A DNA stretch of 64,000 bases from JBHHUI01 sp965248775 (GCA_965248775.1 OZ252150.1:5890001-5954000); one strand, 5' to 3'; shown: positions 17,367-26,898, counted from the first letter of the stretch. Notes: generated from the sequence alone by a model not told the origin. Numbers and translations are program-made.

Positions 17367-18497
17367 ATGAATGCAGTTACTGCGATCATCATGCTTGGAC
17401 CGGGTGGCTCGTCAGAAGCGGAAGAATTAGTCCATGGCGCGCAACGCCTTGCGACACAGCGTCTGATCAATTCTTTGTCAATATTGCCAAATGTTGACAG
17501 GGTGATAATTGCAGCCCCGCAGGAAGAAATCAACTCCCTCGCCGTCGAAGGATCCCCTCGACTGATTTTCGACCCTGACAGTTCTGTGAGCAAGTTCCAT
17601 TTCGGGAGGCGGCTTGTAGGAATTGTTATGAAATTTGGTTTGGAGCGCATTCTTTACTTTGGAGGGGCCAGTGCTCCGCTGCTGCCAGATTCCGAACTCG
17701 AAAGCATTGCGGGTGACATTGCGGTCGTGGACGCGCGACACGCAATTACAAACAATCTGTTTTCTACGGATTGGATCGCACTCACATCTGCAACTGTGCT
17801 TTCTCAACACGCGGATCGCTTACCCCGCGATAACATGCTGGGATGGGTGCTGCAGGAGGAGGCTGACTTTTCAGTGCAAACGCTTGCCTCTAGAGCAGCA
17901 ACACGCCTAGATATTGATACCCCGAGCGATCTTCTCGCCCTGCGGTGGCACCCGGCTACAGATACTCTTTTACAAGAGTATCTTGCGAAAAACATCCCGA
18001 CCACCGCAATGGAAGCGTGGTTAGCAACCGGTCAGGCGCTCTCCACACCGGCCTCACAAATTATATTGATTGGTCGGGTTGCTTCTGGGGTCTGGCAATA
18101 TGTTGACCAGAATACGCGCTGCTGGATTCGCGTGTTTTCCGAAGAACGCGGTATGTCCTCTAGCGGTCGGAAAGAAGCCGGTACGGTTCGCTCGCTCATC
18201 GCAGACTACATTGATAGAAGCGGGGTGGAAAACTTCTTCCAATCTTTGGCCGAGTTTGTGGATGCCATGTTGATTGATACGCGCGTTTACCTCGCACATC
18301 ATCAAATCTGGCCCAGCGCTGCAGATCGCTTCGCTGCAGATTTGGGATTGGTCGACCAGATTCAAGATGAGCGCCTCAAACATCTCACAAAAGCTATTCA
18401 GGATTGTGGCATGCCCGTGGTCATGGGTGGGCATGGCGTCGTATCGGGCGGTTTATATGCTCTGATCGAGACAATTAAGGCTGGTGCATTGCCATGA
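17367..18497 (+). CDS. Conserved protein of unknown function, possible nucleotidyltransferase-like fold
   Basis: This 376-residue protein is not firmly recognised. The N-terminus (NAVTAIIMLGPGGSSEAEEL, VDRVIIAAPQEEINSL, RLIFDPDSSVSKFHFGRRLV, ERILYFGGASAPLLPDSELE) resembles the GT-A/MobA-like nucleotidyltransferase layout of alternating strands and helices, with DIDTPSDLLAL near residue 190 in the place where such enzymes often have a late Asp motif. The second half (about 215-376) has GGHGVVSGGLYALIETIKAG near the end. There are no membrane segments. It overlaps the phosphatase gene by 4 bp (ATGA), so the two are very probably translationally coupled and act in one process. Confidence 0.6.
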   Translation: MNAVTAIIMLGPGGSSEAEELVHGAQRLATQRLINSLSILPNVDRVIIAAPQEEINSLAVEGSPRLIFDPDSSVSKFHFGRRLVGIVMKFGLERILYFGGASAPLLPDSELESIAGDIAVVDARHAITNNLFSTDWIALTSATVLSQHADRLPRDNMLGWVLQEEADFSVQTLASRAATRLDIDTPSDLLALRWHPATDTLLQEYLAKNIPTTAMEAWLATGQALSTPASQIILIGRVASGVWQYVDQNTRCWIRVFSEERGMSSSGRKEAGTVRSLIADYIDRSGVENFFQSLAEFVDAMLIDTRVYLAHHQIWPSAADRFAADLGLVDQIQDERLKHLTKAIQDCGMPVVMGGHGVVSGGLYALIETIKAGALP

Positions 18498-18970
18498 TCA
18501 ATATTCTTGTTGTTTGTACTGCGAATATCTGTCGCTCGCCGATGGGAGCGTCGTTGATGCGGGGGGAAATTGAGCGGCGCGATTTGTCGGATGCCTGGCA
18601 TGTGCAATCAGCGGGGACTTGGGCAAGCTACGGCTTTCCTGCTTCTGAATTTTCGATACTTGAGATGTCCGAGCGTGGATTTGAGATTGCCGACCATCGT
18701 TCCCAACCGATAACAGCCGAACTGTTACGCAATGCGGACCTCGTACTTGTTATGGCCCGCAACCACCGTGATGCGATTAGCGCTGAATTCCCAATGCAGG
18801 CGGAGAAGGTCTATTTGTTCAGCGAACTCGGTGGTTCTGATTACGACATTGTCGATCCGATCGGTCAACCCCGAACGGAATATGCCGCGTGCGCACGCGA
18901 ATTAGAAACGTTGGTGAACCGGGGATTCGATTGGTTCGTTGAGTTGGCCACCGGGTCGGCAGCCAGATGA
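18494..18970 (+). CDS. Low-molecular-weight protein-tyrosine-phosphatase family protein
   Basis: At 158 residues it shows the family P-loop CTANICRS (Cys8 to Arg14, C-X5-R) at the N-terminus and the general-acid region DYDIVDPIGQP near residue 117. Members dephosphorylate tyrosine or arginine residues, and some relatives are arsenate reductases. The full-length fold and the DP motif favour a phosphatase. It is coupled to the unknown upstream gene by a 4-bp overlap, suggesting a shared role. Confidence 0.88.
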   Translation: MINILVVCTANICRSPMGASLMRGEIERRDLSDAWHVQSAGTWASYGFPASEFSILEMSERGFEIADHRSQPITAELLRNADLVLVMARNHRDAISAEFPMQAEKVYLFSELGGSDYDIVDPIGQPRTEYAACARELETLVNRGFDWFVELATGSAAR

Positions 18971-18995
18971 TGGGGCTCGAACGAAGTGGGTAAAG

Positions 18996-19511
18996 CTACC
19001 AGCCTTTGAGATACGTCAGCCACTCTCCGTTTTCATCCAGATAGCGACCATATAGATAGACCGCTGTGGCTCGGGGCTTTGCAGGCTTTTTGAGCAGCTG
19101 CATGCGCGCTTCGCGCACCGTTTTGCCGCCTTTGCGTCGATTACAAGCCGGGCAGGCGGCCACAACGTTTTCCCAGATGTGTTTGCCACCTCGGTGTCTC
19201 GGCATGACGTGGTCAATGGTCAGGTGCGCCAGACGTTTGCCGCAATACTGACATTTGTTGCTGTCACGGCGAAATATCTCGCGCTTATTCAGTTTCACCT
19301 GTGGACGTGGGCGCTTGACCATGTGATCGAGCCGAATAATTGAGGGGCAGGCGTAGCTGGTACTTGGCGTGCGAATTTCCCCGCGCCCATCCGCAATCAT
19401 CTCAGCTCGCCCGGAAATAATCAGACCGAGCGCGCGTCGTAAATTGCAGACATTGAGCGGTTCGAAATTGGCGTTCAACACCAATACCGGAAAGCTTAAG
19501 TTCATGCCCAT
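18996..19511 (-). CDS. HNH endonuclease family protein
   Basis: At 171 residues it has CQYCGKRLAHLTIDHVMPRH (CxxC plus DH) and VAACPACNRRKGG, the zinc-bound HNH fold, after an N-terminal FPVLVLNANFEPLNVC region common to a bacterial family of stand-alone HNH proteins. The substrate is unknown; members are found in many genomes without an obvious mobile context. It is convergent with the phosphatase gene (25 bp apart). An alternative start two codons in (MNLS) is equally possible. Confidence 0.88.
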   Translation of the reverse strand: MGMNLSFPVLVLNANFEPLNVCNLRRALGLIISGRAEMIADGRGEIRTPSTSYACPSIIRLDHMVKRPRPQVKLNKREIFRRDSNKCQYCGKRLAHLTIDHVMPRHRGGKHIWENVVAACPACNRRKGGKTVREARMQLLKKPAKPRATAVYLYGRYLDENGEWLTYLKGW

Positions 19512-19625
19512 ATTACCAAGGCGATTCTAGCATTGAAGATTCTGGGCGGCAACATACTACTCACGCGCGCGATGCATTCAGGTGCCCGGCAGGTTTCTCT
19601 TGGATCATTGTCCTCGAGACATCCT

Positions 19626-20393
19626 TCAAGGGCCAGGCAACTCCTCCATACTCCGTAGGCGGCGAATTTCTCGATAGAGCACGATCTGGAAATAGCCCAT
19701 CAGGGCGCTCAGGCGCAGGCCATGGAAGCCTTCACGCCAACCCCCGAGTTGGACATAGCGCCAGAAAAACTGCCGGATTGGCTGCAGAACAAAGTTCTCC
19801 GGACGTGGTTGCAGCCCCTCCTTATATAGGATACCGGCATCAAATTTCGTGTAACGGTATTGCTTCTCGATGAACTCAGCGATGGTGGTGTAGTTGATAT
19901 GGATGAGAGGATTGGCGAGTTGTGCTTCCTCCCCTTGCACCTGTACCAATTCATGTACGTGGCGGCTGGGATCGTAATGAGCGCCCATTCGCTTTAGTAA
20001 ACGGAGTTGATAGTCCGGGAACCAGCCCGCACCCAGCGTCAGACGGCCAAAGATGTAGTTGTGGCGTGGTACCCACCAACCCGCGCTAGCTCCGTTATCG
20101 ATAACATACCGGATTTCCCCGACAAGTTCGGGTGTGGCACGCTCGTCCGCATCGATGAAAAAGACCCATTCGCTATCGACCGCTGCGAGCGCGGCATTGC
20201 GTTGGACAGCGTAGTTGTCGAATTTGTGCTGTATGACCCGCGCTCCAAATCGTTCCGCGATTTTGCATGTCTTGTCAGTGCTGAATGAGTCGAATACGAC
20301 AAGTTCGTCTACCCAGTTGAGCGAGGTGAGGCAGTCGGGGAGATGTTCTTCTTCGTTAAGAGTGAGAACGATAGCGGTGATCACGGGTGGCAT
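19626..20393 (-). CDS. Family 2 glycosyltransferase (WaaE/KdtX-like)
   Basis: At 255 residues it has a GT2 N-terminus (ITAIVLTLNEEEHLPDCLTS) and the nucleotide-sugar/metal motif EWVFFIDADERATPE near residue 77. It also has the WaaE-like HVHELVQVQG and HINYTTIAEFIEKQYRYTKF segment. It probably transfers a sugar in envelope glycan or glycolipid synthesis; donor and acceptor cannot be told. It begins 5 bp after the nadB stop, so it is likely read from the nad operon, though the functional link is unclear. Confidence 0.88.
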   Translation of the reverse strand: MPPVITAIVLTLNEEEHLPDCLTSLNWVDELVVFDSFSTDKTCKIAERFGARVIQHKFDNYAVQRNAALAAVDSEWVFFIDADERATPELVGEIRYVIDNGASAGWWVPRHNYIFGRLTLGAGWFPDYQLRLLKRMGAHYDPSRHVHELVQVQGEEAQLANPLIHINYTTIAEFIEKQYRYTKFDAGILYKEGLQPRPENFVLQPIRQFFWRYVQLGGWREGFHGLRLSALMGYFQIVLYREIRRLRSMEELPGP

Positions 20394-20398
20394 TAATA

Positions 20399-22030
20399 CT
20401 ACCCGAGCTCGCTGCTAATTTCGAGCCGCATATCTCCATGGGGTGTGGTGGCGCGCTCATCGGAACGGCTGTCCTCGCGGTAATGGCAACCCCGACTTTG
20501 TGTATTGCGCCGGGCCGCCCGCGCAACGAGCAGCGCCGCCTGTACACTGTTGCGCAACCCGATCAGGCCGTCATCGACGCGGGTCTTGCGGTAAAAGTCT
20601 TCGATCTCATTCCACAGATGTCGTAACTCACGTATGGCTCGGCTGAGTAAATACTCGCTGCGCACGAGTCCGGCATAATGCCACATGAGATTACGAATGG
20701 TACGCATATCTGCCTGTACGAGTGCCGGGTCGGCGTCGTACTGTAAGCCGGAATCATCCCAGGCCGGGACGTCGTTTTCGTTGAGAGGACCGCTTGCTTT
20801 CTGCGCTGCGATGTTTTCTGCCGCGCGGGCACCCCAGACGAGGCCTTCCAGAAGTGAAGTACTTGCCAGCCGGTTGGCCCCGTGGACGCCTGTGCAGCTT
20901 ACCTCCCCAATGGCGTGTAAATTCGGGAGCGATGTCCGGCCCCACAGGTCGGCGAGGACACCTCCACAAATATAATGCGCCGCCGGAACCACCGGAATTG
21001 GGCGCGCGGTGATGTCAATATCCAGTTCCAGACAGCGCGCGTAAATTTGTGGAAAACGCTGCTTGATTCCTTCAGCATTCATTTGAGAGGCAATGTCGAG
21101 CAAGACATATGGGTAGTCGTTCGCGAGCATTTCCCAGTAGATCGCTCGCGCCACCACGTCGCGCGGAGCGAGGTCGCGCCATTCGGGGGCATATCTTTCC
21201 ATGAACGGCTGCCCGTCCGGCGTCAGCAGCACGCCCCCTTCACCGCGTACAGCCTCGCTAATGAGAAATTTGGTCGTACCCGGCATGTGCAAGGTTGTGG
21301 GGTGGAATTGCACATATTCTGCATTTGCAATGCGAGCACCAGCACGGTAGGCCATCGCCAATCCGTCACCCCGTGCGCCGTGTGGATTACTTGTGTTCTG
21401 GTAGATTTGCCCGAGGCCGCCGGTTGCCAGGATCGTTTGGCTGGCCAGTAACGGCTCTACTTTTCGGGTCGTGTGATCAAATATGTAGGCACCGAAACAT
21501 TCCGGCGGGGCGTATATCGCGTGCGGATTGCGCGCGTGGTGCGGGTACGTAAGCAAGTCCACGGCGGTGCGCTGGGTGAGAACTTCGATATTAGGCTGGG
21601 CGGCCACTTGATGAAGTAGCGCCACCATAATGGCGTGCCCGGTGGCGTCGCCAACATGCAGGATGCGACGCCGAGAATGGGCTGCTTCTAACGCGTAAAG
21701 TAATTCGGAGGCTGCATCCTGATCGAATTGTAAGCCTGCCTCGTCGATGACAAGCTCGCGTAACAGCCTTGGACCCACCTCGGCGAGCAAACTGACCGCC
21801 GCAGGATAGGACAAGCCTGCGCCTGCGCGCAGAATATCCTCCGTGAGCAATGCAGCCGAGTCGTCTGTACCCCTGCTGACGATGCCGCCCTGCGCAAAAC
21901 TGGAGTTGGATTCACCTGGCGAGTCGGCGCGCGTGATGACCGTGATCTGCCGTTCGCGATCTGCTGCCAGACGCAAGGCAGCGGTTGCTCCGGCATTGCC
22001 GGAGCCGATGATCAGGACATCTGTTTGCAT
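20399..22030 (-). CDS. nadB: L-aspartate oxidase NadB
   Basis: This 543-residue flavoprotein oxidises L-aspartate to iminoaspartate, the first step of de novo NAD synthesis. The N-terminal FAD motif is DVLIIGSGNAGATAALRLA. Other family blocks are SSFAQGGIV, HVGDATGHAIMVALL, QFHPTTLHMPGTTKFLISEA, VRGEGGVLL, AAHYICGGVLADLWGRTSLP and GEVSCTGVHGANRLASTSLL. The length is normal. It lies directly after nadA (45 bp) in the order nadC-nadA-nadB. Confidence 0.96.
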   Translation of the reverse strand: MQTDVLIIGSGNAGATAALRLAADRERQITVITRADSPGESNSSFAQGGIVSRGTDDSAALLTEDILRAGAGLSYPAAVSLLAEVGPRLLRELVIDEAGLQFDQDAASELLYALEAAHSRRRILHVGDATGHAIMVALLHQVAAQPNIEVLTQRTAVDLLTYPHHARNPHAIYAPPECFGAYIFDHTTRKVEPLLASQTILATGGLGQIYQNTSNPHGARGDGLAMAYRAGARIANAEYVQFHPTTLHMPGTTKFLISEAVRGEGGVLLTPDGQPFMERYAPEWRDLAPRDVVARAIYWEMLANDYPYVLLDIASQMNAEGIKQRFPQIYARCLELDIDITARPIPVVPAAHYICGGVLADLWGRTSLPNLHAIGEVSCTGVHGANRLASTSLLEGLVWGARAAENIAAQKASGPLNENDVPAWDDSGLQYDADPALVQADMRTIRNLMWHYAGLVRSEYLLSRAIRELRHLWNEIEDFYRKTRVDDGLIGLRNSVQAALLVARAARRNTQSRGCHYREDSRSDERATTPHGDMRLEISSELG

Positions 22031-22075
22031 GGCTGCGGATTATACGTGATGTCAGAGTGCGAGGAACTGCGAAGT

Positions 22076-23110
22076 CTAGCCGATTGCGATCATGCGCTCC
22101 ACAGACTTGGCGGCGCGTATACGAATGTCTTCTGGTATGTCAATGACGTACTGCGTCTTTTGGAGTGCTGTCAATGTATCTTCGAGGGTAATCTGATTCA
22201 TATGCGGGCAGCGCACGCTGCACAAACGTAACATGTCCTTCTCCGGATTAGCGGCTGCCACGTTATCCCCCATGGCACATTCAGTCAGCATAAGGTAGTG
22301 GGGCGCTTCGGTTTCTTCCACGAAACGAATCATAGCCGATGTGCTGCCCGAGAAATCTGAAGCGGCAACGACTTCGGGACTGCACTCGGGGTGGGAGAGG
22401 ATCACTGTCTCAGGAAACTGGGCTCTCACGTCCGTGATGTCTTGCACGGTGAATTTATCGTGCACCTCACAACGCCCATGCCAACCAATGAACTGGTAAT
22501 CCAGATCGGCATTGCCGTTGACCGGTTCGTCCAGGGTCGGGAAGATAATGTGTTTGCCGGTCTCCTGCGCCACGTTGCGGGCGAGGTATTCATCCGGCAG
22601 GAAGATGACAGTATCCGTCCCGAGTGATTCAACGACCGCAGCCGCATTGCTGGAAGTGCAGCAGATGTCCGTTTCAGCCTTTACATCTGCATAGGTGTTC
22701 ACATATGTGACAACCGGCACGCCCGGATAGCGCGCTTTGAGCTGGCGGACATCTGCTGCGGTAATGCTGGCCGCCAGCGAGCAACCGGCCTTTGCAGCCG
22801 GCAGCAAGACTGTCTTCGCCGGGTTGAGAATTTTGGCAGTCTCGGCCATGAATTGAACGCCACAAAATACAATGATGTCTTTGTCAGTCTCGGCGGCCAC
22901 CCGGCTGAGGTAAAGTGAATCGCCCGTGTAGTCGGGGATGGATTGGAACAAAGCCGGTTCCATGTAGTTATGGCCGAGAATCAAAGCGTTGCGTTCTTTT
23001 TTGAGTTGATTGATTTCGTGGGCAATCTCAGCTTTGTAGTGTAATTCTACGTCGGGGACGACATTGCTGAGGGCAGCTTTCATTTCTTCGTAGGTTGTTT
23101 CTACAGACAT
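22076..23110 (-). CDS. nadA: Quinolinate synthase NadA
   Basis: At 344 residues this [4Fe-4S] enzyme condenses iminoaspartate with dihydroxyacetone phosphate to quinolinate. Motifs are LILGHNYMEPALFQSIPDY, VQFMAETAKILNP and VNTYADVKAETDICCTSSNA. The cluster cysteines are most likely Cys110 (KAGCSLA), Cys214 (HGRCEVH) and one of Cys297/Cys301 (LCSVRCPHMN). It is followed by nadB with a 45-bp gap. Confidence 0.96.
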   Translation of the reverse strand: MSVETTYEEMKAALSNVVPDVELHYKAEIAHEINQLKKERNALILGHNYMEPALFQSIPDYTGDSLYLSRVAAETDKDIIVFCGVQFMAETAKILNPAKTVLLPAAKAGCSLAASITAADVRQLKARYPGVPVVTYVNTYADVKAETDICCTSSNAAAVVESLGTDTVIFLPDEYLARNVAQETGKHIIFPTLDEPVNGNADLDYQFIGWHGRCEVHDKFTVQDITDVRAQFPETVILSHPECSPEVVAASDFSGSTSAMIRFVEETEAPHYLMLTECAMGDNVAAANPEKDMLRLCSVRCPHMNQITLEDTLTALQKTQYVIDIPEDIRIRAAKSVERMIAIG

Positions 23111-23161
23111 CCTGGTACCTCATTTACAAACCGCTGCAAGATATTGTATTTATGACACTAA

Positions 23162-24079
23162 TTATACGTTCATTCGCATGCTAATGTCAAGCACGCGCGC
23201 CGAGTGCGTGAGTGCGCCTACAGAGATGTAGTCCACACCGGTATTGGCCACAGAACGGACTCGCTCGAGAGTCATATTTCCGGAGGCTTCCAGCGGGATA
23301 CGACCAGCCGTAATTTGGACAGCCTGCCTGGTAGTGTCTAGATCCATGTTATCGAGCATGATCCGGTTGACGGGAAGTGCAAGGGCGAGTTCGAGTTCTG
23401 CGAAGTCTTTAACTTCAACTTCAATTGGCAAGGAGTCTCCATATCGCATCCGAACGCGCTCCACAGCCTCTTTCAGGCCGCCGGCGCCGTCGATGTGGTT
23501 ATCTTTCACGAGTGCCATGTCGAACAGACCCATGCGGTGGTTTTCGCCGCCGCCCATACGCACGGCATATTTATCCAGCATGCGGAAACCGGGCGCGGTT
23601 TTGCGAGTGTCAAGAATCTTTGTTGCCGTTCCTGCCAGGGCATCGACGAATCGGCGTGTGAGGGTCGCAATCCCCGAGAGCCGACCGAGAAAGTTTATCG
23701 CTGTTCGTTCTGCAACCAGCATTTCGCGCCCCGGGCCAGTAACATTTGCGAGAAGTTGTCCGTCGATAACACGCGATCCGTCTGGAGTACTGTCTGCAAA
23801 TTCTGCCTCGGGTGACACCATTGCAAAAACAGCCCGGGCAATGGGCAACCCAGCTACCACGCCAGGTTCCTTGGCAAATATGCGCGCGTGTAATGGCTGA
23901 TTTTTAGGGAGCGTGGCTGCGCTGGTTACATCCGCATGTGTGAAATCGTCTCCGAGTGCGGAGAAATCAACCTCGGAGGAAAGGTCTTCCGCAAGAGCCA
24001 ACTCGATAAGTCTGAGAACGGATTCGTGCTGCAGGTCGACCGGGAGATTTAGAAGTAGTGTTTCTTTGTTAGAAGACAA
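23162..24079 (-). CDS. nadC: Nicotinate-nucleotide pyrophosphorylase NadC
   Basis: At 305 residues it turns quinolinate and PRPP into nicotinate mononucleotide with loss of CO2. Signature blocks are TKILDTRKTAPGFRMLDKYA, VRMGGGENHRMGLFDMALVK, DNHI and IEVEVKDFAELELAL, with the C-terminal GVDYISVGALTHSARVLDIS. It is the first of three nad genes on this strand, 51 bp before nadA. The SET-domain gene lies 78 bp upstream in the same direction. Confidence 0.95.
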   Translation of the reverse strand: MSSNKETLLLNLPVDLQHESVLRLIELALAEDLSSEVDFSALGDDFTHADVTSAATLPKNQPLHARIFAKEPGVVAGLPIARAVFAMVSPEAEFADSTPDGSRVIDGQLLANVTGPGREMLVAERTAINFLGRLSGIATLTRRFVDALAGTATKILDTRKTAPGFRMLDKYAVRMGGGENHRMGLFDMALVKDNHIDGAGGLKEAVERVRMRYGDSLPIEVEVKDFAELELALALPVNRIMLDNMDLDTTRQAVQITAGRIPLEASGNMTLERVRSVANTGVDYISVGALTHSARVLDISMRMNV

Positions 24080-24157
24080 GTACGAAGATGACGTTTTGAT
24101 GCTAGCAGGGTGGTTCGTATCTTCGGAAGGTTTTCATCACCGTGCCATGTTTGGTGG

Positions 24158-24619
24158 TTATCCCGGAACGCTCAGTGACTCCAAACAAGCTATTGCTTCC
24201 GAATAAATATGGTCGTTGAGATGATAACGACTCAAAACATCCAATGTTAGATATTTTGCTCCAACAACCAAACGAATACACTCCGGTGCGCCGCATAAAC
24301 AAACAAAAGGATTCAGCATGTCCCATTCTGTAGATGGGTAAAAGAATGCAAGTTCGTCGTCTGCTTGAATTTCTCCCGCGGCATAGCAGGCCAGCCGTTT
24401 TACATCCACGATGACATTAGGCCGACAGCTATGGTTTATAAAAACTAGTTTGTCTAAATCTTCGATGTGTGCATCTCGACCGATTTGAATGGTGAGACGT
24501 GTGGGAGTGGACAGAATCTTATAATCTGAAAATTGCCAGATAAGATCGCCTTTGGCGAATGAACTAAGCGAAACAAGCTTTGCACCGTATGGACTGTCTT
24601 GATTTAGGATCTCTAACAT
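24158..24619 (-). CDS. Small SET-domain protein (putative protein lysine methyltransferase)
   Basis: At 153 residues the central motif LVFINHSCRPNVIVDVKRLA matches the SET-domain NHS core, which binds S-adenosylmethionine. ADDELAFFYPSTEWDM matches the ELxFDY-type catalytic tyrosine block. FVCLCGAPECIRLVVG resembles a post-SET Cys cluster (CxCxxxxC). SET proteins are mainly eukaryotic but occur sporadically in bacteria. The target is unknown. It sits between the ABC genes and nadC, 110 bp from the permease. Confidence 0.8.
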   Translation of the reverse strand: MLEILNQDSPYGAKLVSLSSFAKGDLIWQFSDYKILSTPTRLTIQIGRDAHIEDLDKLVFINHSCRPNVIVDVKRLACYAAGEIQADDELAFFYPSTEWDMLNPFVCLCGAPECIRLVVGAKYLTLDVLSRYHLNDHIYSEAIACLESLSVPG

Positions 24620-24729
24620 GTTATTTAAGCAGCAAATGTTATATACGTGAGTAAATTATAAATCACGATTGATTAATAAGACAGTTGCTTTATGCGGGCT
24701 GGAGTGAGGTAATCTGGCTTTATCTTGTG

Positions 24730-26898
24730 TTATACGAAGCGTTTGCGAATTTCAGAGCTAATAAAGTCCAGCGCTGCCACTGTAATCGTAATCATCCAGA
24801 CGGCAAGGCCTGCCGACTCGTATTGGAACTGCCTGATCCATTGAATTAGTATAAAGCCGATACCACCACCACCGACCAAGCCGATAATTGTTGAAAGGCG
24901 TACGTTGATGTCCCAACGATAAATGGTGAAGGAAATGAATGGCGGCAGCACCTGCGGCACAACAGCATACATGATGATCTGTAATCGGGTTGCACCGGTG
25001 GCCTGAAGAGCTTCGATGGGTCCGGAGTCGATGCTTTCGACAGCTTCTGAATATAGCTTGCCCAAGGCAGCAATTGTATGCAGAGTGAGTGCGATTGTTC
25101 CAGCAAATGTCCCCGGACCGATCCAGATGATCCCGACCAGCGCCCAGATCAATGGTTCAATCGAGCGGACGATATTCATCAAAGTCCGCATGATTCCATA
25201 TACGATGCTGCCAATGGCAACATGGCCTAGGGCACTCAATCGCAGTGCGTAGGAAGCAGCGATCACGCCGATCAGAACGGCTCCCAAAAGCGCATAGCGC
25301 TGCTCGCCAAGGGCTGCGGCTTCTGCTCCAATGGGGATTGCGACGACTCCCCGGCTGAAGCCGATGCCCAGAGGGTATCCGATTCCAGCGCCGAGCAGCC
25401 CCAGACCTACTCCGACGATTGCGCGGCTCACTGCGGCAGGGGCACGTTCCGAAAGAAGACCGAACGCAAACGATCCGAGTCGCCAGCTGGCCGCTCCCAA
25501 TCCGAGGATGAGTAAAATCAGTACAGCCGCCGTTTGGAGGGGCGCTTCTTCCAACCCACCGGCATCCGCCGCATAACGCGTCGCCCCAAGTGTGGCCAGA
25601 TAAACGGCTGGAACGATCATAACCAATCCGCCAACGAGACTACCTAACGAAGTAACGATGGGCGCCATCAAATTGCGGGCTGCTAAAAAGCTCAAGGGGA
25701 CAGCAAGGATAATGCCGAAAAACGTTGCCATAAGCCCGATCATGATCGTTTCAAGCATGCCCTCGAGTGCCAGATCCATCTCACGGCTCAAACGACCGGT
25801 GAATACTTCACCACTTTCAAGTCGTACTCTGAGCGTGTGGATTTGATCCCCCACGGCTGTTGAAGGGATGACGACCTCAGGAATATAAAGGGTCGTTTCG
25901 AATCCCCCGCTACCATCCGTTTGGATACGCGTCTCACCTACACCCCTTGGCCGGAAGGGATTCCCGATAGGGTTTTGCCACAAAATTTCGACCTCGGACG
26001 CAGGGTCGAAGCCTCCCCCGACAATCGTCAACTCCGTTCCGAATGTCAGATTGCCGGTGGCGAGGTCGCGGCTGCTCAGGTCGCCACATGTGGGCGTGAC
26101 GATAATGTAAGCCTCGCCAGGGACAGGATCGTTAACGGGCGGTCCCTCCGCACGGGGCGGGCACGGCGCCTGGACTTTGGCCTCCGTATCCACCGAAATG
26201 ACCTCGAACTCAAAGGCCGCGCGCCACGGCCAAAGGATGCGGCGTAAAATGATCCGCGTATCCTGATACTCGCTGACTGCCTTGGGGAGGTCAATATCGG
26301 TTATGTTCCAACCGAGAATGAAAATCACGATGCAGCTGAGTAGGATGCCCTGCCCAAAAGATGGAATTTTCTGCTGACCCCCAATGCGGGCGGCATCGGC
26401 CACTTGCCAAAGCCAGATTGCCGAGAGGCCAGCCGCGGCCAGTACAGCCGTCAGCTCAAAGATGTCACTGCGTTCCAGCAAAGTGCCGGCGACTCCGAGC
26501 ATCGAATCTGCAGCCCAGAAAACGGCAATAACATAGGCTAGACCAAACAAGCCACGAATAATGGGTTGTGCGATTGGATCGCGGATGGCAAAGCGCAGCA
26601 CCAAATAGCGAATTGCAATTAAGAAAACGAGCAACGCTGCGGTCTGCCCCAACAGCGGAACGAACAGACGCATGCTCAAATTTATATCCGGGAAGCGTGC
26701 CCTCTGAGCGATCGTCCAGATACTGATAAATATCAATACCGCAAGAGTGAGGAAAATCGAAATCCCGCGTGACCACTGGCGCGCAACCAATTGCCCCAAA
26801 CCCGGAACTACAAGTGAAAGCAACCCGTGCAGGAAGGAGTGTTTCTCCTGCTCTTCTACTTGCAAATCGGATTGTGTCGTTTGATTTTGAATGCTCAA
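24730..26898 (-). CDS. PhnE-type ABC permease with extra N-terminal membrane and extracytoplasmic domains
   Basis: At 722 residues it is much longer than ordinary PhnE (about 260-290). Residues 20-215 form a membrane domain beginning LLSLVVPGLGQLVARQWSRG. Residues about 230-375 look extracytoplasmic and Ig-like (LTIVGGGFDPASEVEILWQN). Residues about 380-722 carry the permease: EGMLETIMIGLMATFFGIIL early, and the EAA-loop-like ALGKLYSEAVESIDSGPIEA, LQATGATRLQIIMYAVVPQV. Extra helices are inserted in the permease (about 480-560). It would pass substrate through the inner membrane with the PhnC-type ATPase encoded 36 bp upstream. Confidence 0.85.
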   Translation of the reverse strand: MSIQNQTTQSDLQVEEQEKHSFLHGLLSLVVPGLGQLVARQWSRGISIFLTLAVLIFISIWTIAQRARFPDINLSMRLFVPLLGQTAALLVFLIAIRYLVLRFAIRDPIAQPIIRGLFGLAYVIAVFWAADSMLGVAGTLLERSDIFELTAVLAAAGLSAIWLWQVADAARIGGQQKIPSFGQGILLSCIVIFILGWNITDIDLPKAVSEYQDTRIILRRILWPWRAAFEFEVISVDTEAKVQAPCPPRAEGPPVNDPVPGEAYIIVTPTCGDLSSRDLATGNLTFGTELTIVGGGFDPASEVEILWQNPIGNPFRPRGVGETRIQTDGSGGFETTLYIPEVVIPSTAVGDQIHTLRVRLESGEVFTGRLSREMDLALEGMLETIMIGLMATFFGIILAVPLSFLAARNLMAPIVTSLGSLVGGLVMIVPAVYLATLGATRYAADAGGLEEAPLQTAAVLILLILGLGAASWRLGSFAFGLLSERAPAAVSRAIVGVGLGLLGAGIGYPLGIGFSRGVVAIPIGAEAAALGEQRYALLGAVLIGVIAASYALRLSALGHVAIGSIVYGIMRTLMNIVRSIEPLIWALVGIIWIGPGTFAGTIALTLHTIAALGKLYSEAVESIDSGPIEALQATGATRLQIIMYAVVPQVLPPFISFTIYRWDINVRLSTIIGLVGGGGIGFILIQWIRQFQYESAGLAVWMITITVAALDFISSEIRKRFV

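Noticed and set aside
24062..24160. Riboswitch or NiaR-type operator upstream of nadC
   Set aside because: The 78-bp gap between the SET gene and nadC shows no clear conserved aptamer or palindrome.
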